DNA of 64,000 nt from Allantophomopsis cytisporea (GCA_024752435.1 CP103026.1:186001-250000), one strand, 5' to 3'; shown: positions 21,251 to 33,286, numbered from the stretch's first letter. Notes: generated by a model from the letters alone, not told the origin. Translations and numbers: made by a program.

Positions 21251-22894
21251 ATGGGACTGGATATAAACTCGGAGAAAATTTTCAATGTCGAGGTTAATAA
21301 TTCTCGAAATATGTCGGGCATCTACTCGGACACTGGGTCGTCATCGAGCACTGGCTCGCTGCCGCTGAAGGGCCTGTCATATGAGTCGCCACAGGCGTAT
21401 ATGGACGATGAGGGCTATTGTGATGTGGTGGAAGACTACGTCCCTCATCTCGCAGTGCACGTTGAACCTCGATATAGAGGCATCCGGAGTATAGTGCACG
21501 CACTGCTGCGGTATTTGCACTTGTGCAGGAGATCAAGTGCGGAGACCCGAACCCTTCATCCAACAGCTTACCTCGATGGTCTCCGCGGTGTGGCAGCATT
21601 CATCGTCTTCGTTCACCATTACACAATATTCTCGTTTCTTGGCGGGATGGATGGCTACAACATCAATGGCAGCTCAAGGACGCGTTGGTTCTTTCAGCTT
21701 CCTCTCATACGCCTCATTCACTCTGGCCGCCCTATGGTCGCAATTTTCTTCATTATCTCAGGCTTCGTTCTCTCTTACAAGCCGCTCCAACTAATTCGCA
21801 GCCAGTCGCACGCTGCCCTTCTCAAGAACCTCGCTTCCTCGAGTTTCAGACGACCTATCCGCCTCTTTCTGCCTCTCATTCCTGCAACCTTCCTTGCGGT
21901 GTTTCTTATCTACTTTGGAGCATGGGAGAAATGGGTGGAGCCGCAGTCAAATTTTGCTGCTCAGCTATTGCACTGGGCGAATGCAATCGTAGACATGGTC
22001 TATCCATTCCATTGGGATATGGCTTGGCCCGAGTACGACGACCATCTCTGGACCATCCCCGTAGAATTCAGGGGCTCGCTTGTTGTCTTTGTGACTCTTC
22101 TAGCTCTCGGGACCTCGAAATCCACATTGCGAATGGGCATGGTATCTTTGATAGCCTTTGTGTGTTTTGTGAAGACGCGCTGGGAATGCACGCTCTTCTT
22201 GACCGGCATCGTGCTGGCAGAATGGACGTTGATCCGCGCCGAGAACGAACCGCCAGCTCTGTCCATTCGCTTGGAGACACGACAGTCACTGGGCAGCTTT
22301 CCGAAACCGTCATCGCGCACCCTGCTCATCATCAAGGTGATCAGTCTCTTCGCTGCCCTCTTATTTCTGGGCGTGCCTTCCCTCGAACCAACTGAACACA
22401 AGAGGCCTGTCGTTTACCGTCTCCTGATGTTTTTCATCCCAAGCCCATACCTGACCTATGACCTTGTTGAATGGTTTTACATTGTACCATCCTCCATCAT
22501 CATCCTCATTTGTATGATCACCCTTCCCATCCTTCAACGCCCCTTCACAAGTCCCATCGCACAGTATCTCGGAGACATCTCATACGCGCTGTACATAGTC
22601 CACGGGCCTATGTTCCGCACATTTTATGTGCCAGTTGTGAACCGCGCATGGAAGATGATTGGAGCTTGGGATACATCCCCAAATCCTACTGCCTATGTGG
22701 ACCTGTGGAACATAAGTCCTGTTCAGCCACCAAATAGCGGAAGGCTCGGAGACCTGCCATACATCGCTGGGCCAGTTTTAGGCGCGTTCGTTTTGATGCC
22801 GGCAGCGATGATTGTGGCTCATCTGTTTTGGAAGGGCGTGGATAAGCCTAGCGTTCTTGCTGCTAAAAAGATTGCGAACTGGGCACTGATATGA
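21251..22894 (+). CDS. acyltransferase-3 family integral membrane protein
   Basis: An intronless 547-aa ORF. After a ~100-residue soluble N-terminus comes the family signature YLDGLRGVAAFIVFVHHY (about 103-121), which carries the conserved Arg and the catalytic His. About ten transmembrane helices follow, including MVAIFFIISGFVLSY (about 160-174) and ISYALYIVHGP near residue 450, both standard landmarks of the OafA/NRF-6-type acyltransferase-3 domain (PF01757). Such proteins move acyl groups across a membrane onto sugars, lipids or other small molecules. The acceptor is unknown. Length fits fungal members. No neighbouring gene gives a pathway hint. Confidence 0.88.
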   Translation: MGLDINSEKIFNVEVNNSRNMSGIYSDTGSSSSTGSLPLKGLSYESPQAYMDDEGYCDVVEDYVPHLAVHVEPRYRGIRSIVHALLRYLHLCRRSSAETRTLHPTAYLDGLRGVAAFIVFVHHYTIFSFLGGMDGYNINGSSRTRWFFQLPLIRLIHSGRPMVAIFFIISGFVLSYKPLQLIRSQSHAALLKNLASSSFRRPIRLFLPLIPATFLAVFLIYFGAWEKWVEPQSNFAAQLLHWANAIVDMVYPFHWDMAWPEYDDHLWTIPVEFRGSLVVFVTLLALGTSKSTLRMGMVSLIAFVCFVKTRWECTLFLTGIVLAEWTLIRAENEPPALSIRLETRQSLGSFPKPSSRTLLIIKVISLFAALLFLGVPSLEPTEHKRPVVYRLLMFFIPSPYLTYDLVEWFYIVPSSIIILICMITLPILQRPFTSPIAQYLGDISYALYIVHGPMFRTFYVPVVNRAWKMIGAWDTSPNPTAYVDLWNISPVQPPNSGRLGDLPYIAGPVLGAFVLMPAAMIVAHLFWKGVDKPSVLAAKKIANWALI

Positions 22895-24235
22895 CTGTGA
22901 TGTGTGTATGGGACGGAGTTCTTGTTGCACTGCTTTGATCTGCGAAATCTTGGTGTTTCTCGCGGAGTTGCGTGGGTGGGTCAGTTTTCATTATTATTTT
23001 TTAATGCCCTGTGATGCTGGATTGTGTCTCTCCCTCACAAGTATAGATGACCTGATAGTCAAACTTTTTCTATTATATAAATTCAACACCATCTACTTGA
23101 CCTTGCTTTGTTTACCTTGCTCTACTTACAGATCTGGCGACTATATATTCATCCATCCTTGATTCCGCACAGATGATCCGTCCTTGCTCTGTACAGGCAA
23201 ATTATTGACGGCAGGAGTTCGGATTGGATATTGAGGTGCCAGTTCTATAAGATGAATAGGTAAGGTATCTCGATTTCTCATTGCGTACTACTTTTCTGGC
23301 TTTCCATTGTCCCACACGCATTATGTAGTCGAAACAATTGTAGATTCGCGCAAGGTAACGAGGATGTTGGAGCCTTACATAAGGCATGGCACCTTATGCT
23401 TGTATATTGCGAATCTGCTTCTCGACTCCGAACACCCGTGATCCTGTCTCTAGTTCCTCGTATTTGAAACTGAAATCCGATACTTGCGGCCTTGTATATA
23501 TCAATTATATTAATGATATTGTTCATAATCTTCAGTGGTTACTGTCGAAATTACCTTTCGGCACTAGAGCTAACCGTCTCATCTCTCTTTCAGCGCATCG
23601 ACCAGTCAAATTGAGCCCCCCTACGCCCCATCTGGGTCAACCTCGATATTACGAATAATGAACTAACGCCATTGTCTTGTCTCTCGATAAGATACTTGGC
23701 CTTTTGAATGATTGATTCTCGATGTGAACTTGTACTGTGTACAATGAAATTGAGACCGTATCAAGGGCCATTGGTAACCCAAATGCATGAATTGCCTGTA
23801 CAGACATCCATCCATACACGCTGATATCAACTGCACAGTAGACAGACACCTTACATCGTTACTTTGCCATACATACATACATACATACATACCTTACCTT
23901 ATCTTGAACAAGGTCAAGGGCTAATGTTGTCTTGTGCGATGCGACATCAAGGGGCCACCAGAGTGGAAGGTAAAATGTGGTGAGACCCTAGCTAATTGGT
24001 ACCGCAAAGAAAGGAATATGATGTAGAAAAGAAGGAAGCAGGCAAGCCATACAGATACCTTGGCTAAAGAAAAAGAAAAAGAAAAAATCTTTATTGAAAG
24101 TTAAATAAAAGCTTAATTATCAAATCCGCCCCCTTTTTAAAACCAAAATAAAATAAAAATAAAATAAAAAGAATTCGAGACTTGTATTGACATATCCAAC
24201 GGACACAAAGACTATTGGATAAAATACCAAGGTAG
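22895..24235. other. intergenic region
   Basis: No supported gene. It contains a short (CATA)n run at about 23872-23892, and short homopolymer and AAAAAG/AAAT-type repeats at 24060-24170. Confidence 0.55.
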
Positions 24236-24484
24236 CTAGATCAAACTGTCACTAACTCCCTTTTCCCTTCTTAATCTGCCTCCTCCATGCCCATTCGAAC
24301 TCAAACTCCACCCAAATCCACTCTCATCCACCTGGCCAGCCCGCTCCTCCAAGTCTCGCCGCACATTCTTAAGTAGTGACCTCCCTTTCCCCAATATCCC
24401 CAATATTTCGTGCTTCATACGCTGCTGTACCCTTTCAACCTGCAACTGTCCGAGACGGATTGCATTGTCGCACATTACACGCAT
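24236..24484 (-). CDS. possible small hypothetical protein (82 aa)
   Basis: An isolated minus-strand ORF. The middle is strongly helical and charged (QVERVQQRMKHEIL, KNVRRDLEERAGQ) and the tail is Gly/Ser-rich, unlike random translation of this flank. An in-frame stop lies just upstream of the Met, so if the gene is real it starts here or at a splice site. No family recognised. Confidence 0.25.
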   Translation of the reverse strand: MRVMCDNAIRLGQLQVERVQQRMKHEILGILGKGRSLLKNVRRDLEERAGQVDESGFGWSLSSNGHGGGRLRREKGVSDSLI

Positions 24485-25447
24485 CGAATATCCCCATTAT
24501 CGCATGTCTGGCCAGATCAATGGATCCTTGACTTGACTTGACTTGATTATCATCACAATCGACCACGACACTCGAATCTTTTCTCCCATATCAGCACTAC
24601 TCTGCTACTCGACTTCTTCATCTGACTCCTACTTATCCATTCTACATTTCTGCTGTTCCAAAATCCCTTTCGCGCACGCTGATTCGCTGCGTTTTCCGCT
24701 TCCGACCAAACCCCCGACGGCACACAGTACAAATACGAGGAATAGTAGAGCCTTGACCCGAGCTAACTCGTCCAATATACGTGAGAAGGTCCCCCATTAC
24801 GAGACCACCTGTACCTTTCATCCAAACGGCAATCCAATTTAAACATCCATCCGTCAAATCAGCACTCGACTTCCAGAAATACATCCAAACGAAGTACAGA
24901 AACGTGTAAAGATTCAACAAATCAGACGACCACGCAGAAGATCAAAATAATTAAAATCTTCCGGAAGAGGGAAAAGTTAAGGAATCACGCGGTAGCTAGG
25001 TAAAAGATTACAACTGTAATTCTTTTATCCTTCCAATCGTACATCTCAACCCCCCCGGACCCCACATTCAACCTATCCAGCCATAAAGTCCAGAAGGGTG
25101 CACGACCCTTTCTGGCCTTGCATATCGTCAAAGTGGCTTCCTCTAACCCCCGTTCGACGACTTCGTCGTCTTTGAGCGCAAACACATCACAGCATCGTCG
25201 TCGACGTTCTTCTTCTGCGGAAGTACCCCAGGAGCTTCAACTTGGTGGCACCGTGCCCGTACTATCCCATGAAGCGGCACGCGGCTATAACAGTTCACTG
25301 CCATCCATCCCAGGTAAGCAGCGCATCAGCTCCGCCACCATCAGCGCAATTGCCAATTGTCCCATAAAACACTATCTGCGCTCTTCGACATCGCTTTTGC
25401 TAATGATTTCCCTTGTAGCTACTCCGGGTCACGACCCCCCTCCAAGA
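24485..25447. other. GT34 promoter and leader, with a probable 5'-UTR intron
   Basis: The region ahead of the glycosyltransferase ATG is pyrimidine-rich. A GTAAGC donor at about 25314 and a TTGTAG acceptor ending at about 25419 suggest an intron in the 5' untranslated region. A tandem TTGAC repeat lies at about 24530-24547. The ORFs here have no domain. Confidence 0.45.
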
Positions 25448-26921
25448 ATGTCCTTATCACGATCTCCGTCCCCCGGTCCGCATGGCGGTTGGTCGAGTCC
25501 AGGACTAGATAGTCCATTCGTATCGGTCAGTGGACGTACAACACCATCGAAGGGTAGGAGCTCAAATGGAAAAGGCGTTACATGGGAATCTGCCAAGGCA
25601 AAGAGTGCCGGTGTGAATGGCTACCCGGCGTTTTCTACACAGAACAACGGTTTCTTCAACAGACATTATCGCAATCTTTCCAATAGCTTGCCAATCTTCA
25701 ATATGGGCGGTGATGGGCGGAGCTTTGCTGAGCAGGAGAAATACGGGTCTGGGCGTTGGGGCAAATTCGGCCTGCTTTTACGGCGGGCTCGTGTGAAGCC
25801 ATGGCAGATAATTGTGCTGGTTTTAATACTCTTATACACATTGTTCTGGGCAACTCGTAAGTTTTGTCTTGGGAGTTTTTCCTGTTTAGGGTTACTAATC
25901 ACCTTTCAGCAATCAATACCTTCTGGCGTCGAAACAAGCATTTGGGTGGTGGAGAAAAGTATGTTATCATATTGGCAGCGAATCAAGGAGGTGGAGTCAT
26001 GGAATGGAAGGGAGCTCGCGAATGGGCGATTGAGCGAGATAGTGTACGAAACAAGAGAAAATACGCCGCGAAATGGGGTTATGATTTGGAGATTGTCGAC
26101 ATGAGCACGAAGAAACGATATGCACACGAATGGCGCGAGAGCTGGGAAAAGGTTGATACCATCAGACACTGCCTGCAGAAATACCCCAACGCAGAATGGT
26201 AAGTGGCAATGTGCTCTTTCAATTCTCACTCATGATGCTGATACTGATCTGAAATAGGTTCTGGTGGCTCGATCTGAACACCTTCATCATGGAACCAAGC
26301 TACTCTCTACAATCGCATATCTTCAACAATCTAGCCAAGAACACCTATCGCGACATCAACGAGTACAACCCGCTTAACATAACCCACCCTTTCGTAGGCC
26401 CACACCTCGACACCGAATCCCTTTCTCCAATAGGCGACGGAAAACCTTCTTCTATCAACCTGATCGTCCCACAAGACTGCTCAGGCTTCAACCTAGGCTC
26501 GTTCTTCATGCGCCGCGGTCCCTGGACGGACCGCCTGTTGGATATCTGGTGGGACCCAGTCGGCTACGAGCAAAAGCATATGGAATGGGAGCACAAGGAG
26601 CAAGACGCGCTCGAATTCCTCTACACCAATCAGCCATGGGTCCGCCCACACACAGCCTTCATTCCCCAGCGCAAAATCAACTCCTTCCCGCCCGGTGCGT
26701 GCTCCGACAACGGAAACGATACGCGCATCCACTACGACGAGAAAGATCGCGATTTCCTCGTTAATATGGCCGGCTGTGAGTGGGGTCGTGACTGCTGGGG
26801 TGAGATGTACAATTACCGTGAGCTCAGCAATTATCTCAATCGTACTTGGTGGGAGAAGTTCAAGGAGGATTGGGTTGCTAAGGCGTGGAAATCTTTGACT
26901 GGCAGAGAGGTTAAATTGTGA
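25448..26921 (+). CDS. GT34 (Mnn10/Gma12-type) Golgi glycosyltransferase (3 exons)
   Basis: Exons 25448-25856, 25910-26198 and 26258-26921 join to 453 aa. The layout is type II: a Ser/Pro-rich cytosolic tail, one anchor helix (about 118-137, WQIIVLVLILLYTLFW), then a lumenal GT34 domain. Family landmarks seen include EKYVIILAANQGGG, WEKVDTIRHCL, the FWWLDLNTFIM metal-site region, NLGSFFMRR, WWDP, EQDALEFL and CEWGRDC. Relatives add alpha-1,6-mannose to build the N-glycan outer chain (M-Pol II subunits Mnn10/Mnn11) or add galactose. The Mnn10-like choice rests on overall resemblance, so I give no symbol. The usual DxD position reads D-L-N here (see findings). The start was chosen at MSLSRSPSPG, a common N-terminus of this group. 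Confidence 0.88.
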
Positions 26922-28072
26922 GCTTCTTGCAACATATTCTCATCTGGCAATGGCGTGGGACATGAAACCGCGCGCTGTGGAACTGAGATGGATTGTGGAT
27001 TTGGTGGGGGAAGTCGTGTCGTTATACTTGCCATGCAGGAATGTGGATGGACCGAAATATGCGGTGATGCGGACGCAGGACGTGAATGTGGTGGTTGTTG
27101 TAGGTGCGTAGGGGCTATAGTTGGGGCTTTGTGAGCTTTTCGATTCTGGTGTTGGCTTTAGTCGCCCTTTGATCACACCTGGCTGGTTTGGTTCTTAGAA
27201 TTTGTAAATTCACATTTTTGTTCGAGAGGATAGTTGTGCGGGTTGGGTGTGTTGGTCTGGTGACTTGATTTGATGAATTTGTTGTAATTTACACGGCTTG
27301 ATTTCACTTCATATGGGACTGGTTCTGTCACCTAAGTAGCTTGCATTTGTCGCCTACAATATATATTGTGGTGTCAACAGGGTAGCGATCTGGGCTTCTC
27401 TCCCCGATTCAGTTTGCGTGGAGTCGGGGCAGCAAATCACTTGAAATAGACTCAATATACTCAACGTTTGTAGGGTTAGTGTAGTTGGCATTAGGGAGGA
27501 GTGAAGATGGTAAGGTAGATAATGATAGCAAAGATAAGAGTCAACGATGATGATGATGATGTTATATCACTTGTTCCAAACTTCACATCTCCCCTCACAC
27601 ATAGATGCCGCGCAAGCTAGAGCTTCGACTGAGATCCTTGTACCCATTGTCCCATGATAATCATCTCGTTCAATTGTCATCTTCTTTCACTACCTCGGCG
27701 CTACCACCAAGTTACAACCGTAGACCTCGAATCACTGCGCTGGCTGATGTAACAAGTATAGCTGCCATCGGAGTGGATCTGTTATGCCGAAGTAGCTGAT
27801 GAGCGTGTCCTCTAGGTTTCTTGATCTCAGGGGCGGAGAGGCTGGTACTCAATACTCTGAACGCAGTGGCGTAAGCGCAGCAGCGGCGAAGATGTGATTA
27901 TGGGTGTTGATGCGATCTCAGCAATGTGCTGGATAGAGTAGGAATGTAGATTATAGATGGGAAGGTACTTACCATTCCTACAATTTATGAAGAAGATGAT
28001 GCCTAAGAGAAGGAAGAGTACTTAGGGAAGTTTGGTGCTGCAGTGATGGTATGAACTGTATCTCTTGATCTT
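26922..28072. other. intergenic region
   Basis: 3' flank of the GT34 gene. A GATGAT run lies near 27548. A 64-codon plus ORF at 27605 has no support. Nothing else recognised. Confidence 0.55.
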
Positions 28073-28104
28073 CAGGTCTCCAGGTCTCCAGGTCTCCAGG
28101 TCTC
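28073..28104. repeat. tandem CAGGTCTC x4
   Basis: Four exact 8-bp units, followed by a partial fifth, lie 56 nt upstream of the tRNA-like gene. Confidence 0.9.
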
Positions 28105-28159
28105 CAGGTGTGCGGTATGCCCTTATATCACGAAATAGTTCGAATATTTCTAAACAAAT

Positions 28160-28276
28160 GGGGACGTGGTCTAGTGGTCATGACGCCTGTTCTGCATCCT
28201 ATAACCAGCTATTGTTTGGCGCCAGAGGCGTGGTTGTTAGAGCAGGAGGTCCGGTGTTCGAATCACCGCTTCTCCA
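28160..28276 (+). tRNA. intron-containing tRNA-like gene, isotype unresolved
   Basis: An A-box TGGTCTAGTGG and a B-box core GTTCGAATC are present at the right ends. The T arm is perfect (CGGTG, seven-base loop, CACCG). The acceptor stem pairs GGGGACG with CTTCTCC with one mismatch and one G-T pair. CCTG near 28185 can pair with CAGG near 28243 as the anticodon stem, leaving an insertion of about 44 nt that would be the intron. A run of T residues from 28279 fits a Pol III terminator. The anticodon cannot be read safely because the usual U33 is not in place, so this may be a decayed tRNA or a tRNA-derived SINE head. Confidence 0.5.
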
Positions 28277-28564
28277 CCTTTTTGTTTTTTGGATTTTGAC
28301 TCTTCTTTGATCATTCCTAGTGTCGGTTCTTTCATCACAGACTCGGGTCTGGGTTGTTTTTCGGTATGAGTTAAACTGGATGACGGTGATGTCAACGTTG
28401 ATCTAAGCCTTAATCTTGATGTTAGCTTCACTCTGTATACTTTGTTCTTGACTTCCAAGTTTGTCTATTTCGAAGTTCTCACCCTCTTCCTCTATGACCA
28501 TTACTCCGGTATTCCTCTTTCTCGGGGCACGCTGATGAATTGCAAATGCCTTGCTCATTTGCAT
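28277..28564. terminator. Pol III T-run terminator and flank
   Basis: TTTTTG followed by TTTTTT begins three bases after the tRNA-like gene. The rest of the stretch has no supported feature. Confidence 0.45.
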
Positions 28565-29056
28565 TCAATGTCCTTTCCATCTTTCATATCCACTCTCACT
28601 TCTGCACCCCACATTCCCCATCACCATCGCCTCCGCCATGCCTCTCAGACTCCGATGAACGTCCATCAGCTTACGTATGCGCCGAGTATAACGCCTAAAT
28701 GATAAAGAGAACTCTCGCTCGCATAAGACGGCCACGATAGCGGAGTCAACAGCAACAAGGCCAGGGCGTCGCGAGCTTTCCGCCGACAGAAGCGCGTAGA
28801 TCACAGGGGCAGTTGCTCCAAGAGGCGGCATATCAAAGACGGCATATGGTCGACCATGGCTCTCTGGCGTGGTCTTTAGCCGGTGGAGTGCAGCAAGCCC
28901 ACCGGACGCAAAGCAAAGCTCCGGCTCGCGCGTAAGGCTCAGCTTGCATGTGGGACTTGTGGCATTGATGCGCCGTAGAATTCGTGGAGAGAAGTGCTGT
29001 CTTTGTCTACGCGGCGGTGTCGATGTCTTTCTTGGGGATGGAGGTGAGATGGGCAT
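28565..29056 (-). CDS. possible hypothetical protein (163 aa)
   Basis: An uninterrupted minus-strand ORF that is longer and more evenly composed than others in this flank. It has a basic, Pro-rich N-terminus (PRKTSTPPRRQRQ) and a middle with normal hydrophobic/charged alternation (GLAALHRLKTTPESHGRP). No domain, signal peptide or membrane segment is recognised. It could be a chance ORF in a locally GC-rich patch. Confidence 0.3.
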   Translation of the reverse strand: MPISPPSPRKTSTPPRRQRQHFSPRILRRINATSPTCKLSLTREPELCFASGGLAALHRLKTTPESHGRPYAVFDMPPLGATAPVIYALLSAESSRRPGLVAVDSAIVAVLCEREFSLSFRRYTRRIRKLMDVHRSLRGMAEAMVMGNVGCRSESGYERWKGH

Positions 29057-31860
29057 GGCCGGCGTTGCGTGGGGTACAGATATTGGGCGTTATGTGGGTA
29101 CATACATGACTTAGGTGAGCTGTGCATACATAGGTTTTGCAGCGTGCATATTGCTCTTGACTGGAAAATAGATGGGGACTTTCGTCTTTGCTTGACTTGC
29201 TTTGGTCTGCCGAACGCTCTTGCATTCGGCGTACCAAGTGCATTGATGCGGGCGTGGAGACGACGAGGATCGATCTGTGAAAGAGGCTTCGAGGCCCTTT
29301 GTCACAACACCTAGGCTTTCTCGTGGTATTCACATGTTCGTTTACAATACATCACCTTGGTATCTCACAGAAGCCGTAATGAATGGATGACTGTTTGGAG
29401 AGCAGGGATGAAAAGGTCTTCTTGCACTACGATTGGACCGCGTGGTACGATCTTCATTTCCGCAGCTTTGCGTCCAACGGCATCCACGGGTCATGATTCC
29501 CACGGCTATGGTTGTGGGTGGTTGTTGTATTTCTGCGCCCTACGTGGTGACTTTGTGTGCTGAAGGCTACACAAGCTTATTCCATGGGATCCCGTCGCTC
29601 TCCCATCTGGTCGGTAGGCTCGTCACCGATTAATTACTTACTGCCGGAACGGGAGATTAAGAGATGCCTTTTGTTGCAACATCAGATCATCTTCTATGAT
29701 TGTACGTCCCCTTTTTCCAGTATCCCCCGCTATTGGCGGCCCGAAGTGGAAATTGAAGGCTCAGTCGAGAGTCAAAGTTGCTTAGCAGGAGTATCACGAG
29801 ATGATATTCGAAAACAGCGTGTGTGGCCGCATTGGAACATGATGTCTTTATCCTCGTCGTCAGGAAGTCATCAGTATGGTGGAGGAACTGTTCCCTTGCT
29901 TCTCTGCATATTCTTTCGACCGTCGTAGTCTTACCGGGCCTATTTTGCTTACCCAATACACTGTCTTACTTCAGCAATTGGCTTGGTCCTGACGCAAGGT
30001 CTTATTTCCCCAGACTGACGACCCCAGATCTGGCGTTGTCAGCCGAGAAACATCGTCGGATGAAGGCTTGATGGCTGCGCTGCATCTACATATTTCCCAA
30101 GCTGGTAAGACTGACCCTCGGCATCCATGATGTTGGGCCGGGAATGATTAACCCGCCAAGCACACTGGTCAGGCTGGATATGAAGGGCAGATTACCTTTG
30201 TGATAATTTGATGATCTGTCTCTCCATATGTACGTCCGTTCATCTGCATCCGGCACGCGGAAATGAAGGATGTGATGAGAAGGGAACAACGGGCGATGCA
30301 CGACTTATCAGAGAACGTACGTGGTGGTTGGCTTCGGCGCGCGGCATGGCCATGGCGTAGGTGAAGGAGTCCGGGCTCTCTCTAGAAGCTGGGAGCTGGG
30401 TTGACTAGCTGCAAGTAAGGCCGAGGATATCAGACGACTGCATCGATGTTCCGGCCCTATCACTACTCATATCTCCATATTCTTTCTTATGCTGCCAAAC
30501 GCTCGTTGTGAAGGCGCGATCCTACGTTCCATTTGGTTTCGAGAACCGCCCTTTCGGCATCACTAAGAGCGAAGGTCGAGACGGTACGTAAGAGACAGTC
30601 ATTATTACTAAAACCTGTGCGTTCTTTTGGGGTTGAAAGAGAGGAAGTCATAAATTTTGCAGGTCTTTGGAGCGGATCTGGCCAGCAGTTCGAGTCAGCC
30701 GACAGGCATGGCTTTGACGATGAGTTCACATTCGCCATGTGATCTTCATAACACTTTCCCTTGTATCTTTTTTTTCTCCCTCAATTTTTCACCTTCTTTT
30801 TCTCCCTCAATTTTTCACCTTCTTTTTCTCTCACTCAATGTATTTCTTTTCGTGTCTTCTTGTTTTCCTGTTTTCCTGTTTTCTGTTGTTTTTTTTGTTC
30901 TTTTCTTCCTTCTTTCCATGTCATATGTTTCGTTTGCTGGCATAATCGGCAGCCGGGGTTCATTTCTCTGAGGATCCAGTCGCACGTGAGAGTGGAGTGT
31001 GTAAAGTTGGTAGATAGGTGTTTCAATAATGGGGGTCATGATAAGATGTATTCATGATTGGAGGTCTTGTCTGGGAGGTGGACTGTGTACGTCTTACTTG
31101 CTGCAAGTGATGTACTCCGCGTATGTACATGTGCGTGTTTGTTGTGGATGTTATGTACATACATACATACGGTGTGTACGTACGTGGTGGATTAATCGTC
31201 GCTTGGGCTTTCATCAGCTCTATGAGTCGTGAGTCTCTACCTTGGTCTGCTGGGCGCGATGTGTGGATATCTTGTCGTTGTGTTTCGAAACGGTTGGTTG
31301 AAACTCCTTCGACGTGCATCTTGCATGTGCCTTTCCTAACCGGGGGGGTTATCGAGAGTGTGGAGAGCGCACGACTCGCGCAACCGCCGGTGGAGGACTT
31401 CCTAAGGTGAGAGAGAGAGTTGAGCGCGTGCATGTTGCCTAGGTACCTTAGGTTCAGGTATTGTCACGGCTCTTGATCTTTTGATATGCTGATTTTTTGT
31501 GTATGTACAATATACTTCATACGCAAGTTGTTTTGTGTGGATTCCAGGGATCTTGGGTGGTGGGCTAGATATCCGTGGAGTTCTCAGCGGAAAATTCAAT
31601 CGATTTCCAGTGAATTCAGGAACTTCGCACTGTCAATACGGCAAAAACATTGAGAACGAGCAGCTGATAGCCCTTTAAATCGGATTAAATGTTCAATTTC
31701 CAATACAATACGTAGTGGTATTGATGTCTCCAGTGGCTACTATTAAACTTATGATCATAGTTGTTATTATTCCAATTCTAAGTAAGAAGCTACGTTTTCA
31801 CACACAAACCCAATCAAATATCGTCACACAAATCATCAATAGCCACATATTGCAACTAAT
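29057..31860. other. intergenic region with pyrimidine-rich and simple-sequence stretches
   Basis: No supported gene. It includes a near-exact repeat of CCTCAATTTTTCACCTTCTT at about 30779-30830 inside a long T/C-rich block (30760-30925), GTAC/CATAC runs near 31125-31180 and scattered domain-less ORFs. Confidence 0.5.
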
Positions 31861-31870
31861 GAATCATTTA

Positions 31871-31945
31871 ATTGATTGATGATTGATTGATTGATGGATT
31901 GATTTGTTGATTTGCTGATTTGCTGATTTGCTGATTTGCTGATGA
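31871..31945. repeat. GATT / GATTTGCT tandem repeats
   Basis: A run of (GATT)n grades into four to five GATTTGCT units. Confidence 0.85.
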
Positions 31946-32407
31946 TTCATATTATTCTCATTTTCATGCTTTTTCTTATTGCCACTGTCCCTCCCCCCTT
32001 TTTCATTCCCTTTTCATTTGTCTTTATTCCCAGGTATTCCTGGACTATCGACCTTTTAATTTTTAGGCGCATGCATTGTTGTGATGGCAAAAATCAACAA
32101 GGTTGTTCGTCGCATATCCATCGCTTGTTCCCGTCCGATGGCCACGGAGCTTCCTTCTCACCTGTTCCATGGCGGATAATTGGCTGTTGCGCGTCAACCT
32201 CAAGTCAGGAACGAAACATAGTGTCCGACCCCCTTTGAAGCATCTTTGTACACAGACAGCCAACAGAGCCTCTCTTACTGGTCCGTGGATGATCTACATA
32301 GTAAATTCTTCATCAGCTCTATGGTCTGCCTCTGCCTACCTCTGCCTACCTCTATCTGCCTCTTCGAATTTTCATTTTCCCAGTCTTCCATGTCTTCCAC
32401 GTCCTCA

Positions 32408-32408
<1 letters not shown>

Positions 32409-32472
<64 letters not shown>
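32409..32472. repeat. (TC)n microsatellite, about 64 bp
   Basis: An almost pure TC run with a single TTT interruption. It lies about 1 kb upstream of the GH16 gene. Confidence 0.95.
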
Positions 32473-32476
<4 letters not shown>

Positions 32477-32817
32477 TTACTTCTTTTCCCTTCATTGACA
32501 TGGATGTTAACCCCCGACGCTCATCCACATTCGTCCATCATATCCACACATTGATCCATATCTATCGCATCCTCACATCCCACACCGAACTCTCAGACGT
32601 GGCCAGCTCTACTACAGACTGCTCACCAACCAAATTGAAATATCCTACACAACCTACAAGACTCGACTGCTCTCTTTACCCGTTCTCTTCCTTGCTCCAT
32701 CTGTGCCCATACCTTTTCTTTGTCACCGTAATCTCCATGTCTGTTCCTGACGCCTTGACCAACGGCCGCCGTGGCCGCAACGAACACCCTTCAAGTCTCC
32801 TCGTCCTCTAGACGGCA

Positions 32818-33286
32818 ATGGCTGGTGATCAGCGTTCCACAGCTAAGCCCAAGCACACCCGGGTGGATAACAGATCACAAGGATATATCCTTGGCTCCTT
32901 AATGCTTGTCTTTGTGACCGCGATGGTGGTCTTCCCGATAGGATTAGCCATCATAGTGGACCATTGTCAGCGCGAAACGTTCGTTGACAATGCGCATACC
33001 CTCTCACTACGGAGAATAGGTAAAGCTAAATTCTCAATCTTTTTTTTTTTTCCTTCTTCTTCATCCTGATGACCTTCACAAAGGCCCGAATATATCTTCT
33101 GCATTCCCCTCTTCGGATGAAAGAGCCTTGTCCTTCCTTTGTCACTATTGTACTATCATTTACCCGTTCGGTGTTGTGCTTTTGTCTCTACACAATAGTT
33201 TGTTACTATTGTCTGTCACGCGCAATAGACTACTGTATAGACTCAGACCGACTCGACATTTCTTAAGACTCAAGATACCCATATAA
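32818..33286 (+). CDS. possible small membrane protein (2 exons)
   Basis: A candidate only. Exon 32818-33019 encodes a polar head and one clear transmembrane helix (about residues 23-45, GYILGSLMLVFVTAMVVFPI). A GTAAAG donor and a CACAAAG acceptor at 33083 would join it in phase to 33084-33286, giving 134 aa. Without splicing the ORF reads into a T-run and stops at 33069. The predicted end overlaps the TATA element of the GH16 gene, which argues against it. Confidence 0.22.
33279..33286 (+). promoter_or_regulatory. TATA-like box of the GH16 gene
   Basis: CATATAAA lies about 205 nt upstream of the GH16 ATG, followed by a pyrimidine- and CA-rich leader. Position and motif fit a fungal core promoter with a ~150-nt 5' leader. 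Confidence 0.4.

Noticed and set aside
21523..22395. 290-codon plus ORF inside the acyltransferase gene
   Set aside because: A shifted-frame shadow of the 547-aa acyltransferase; composition is rich in Ser, Arg and His with no membrane pattern.
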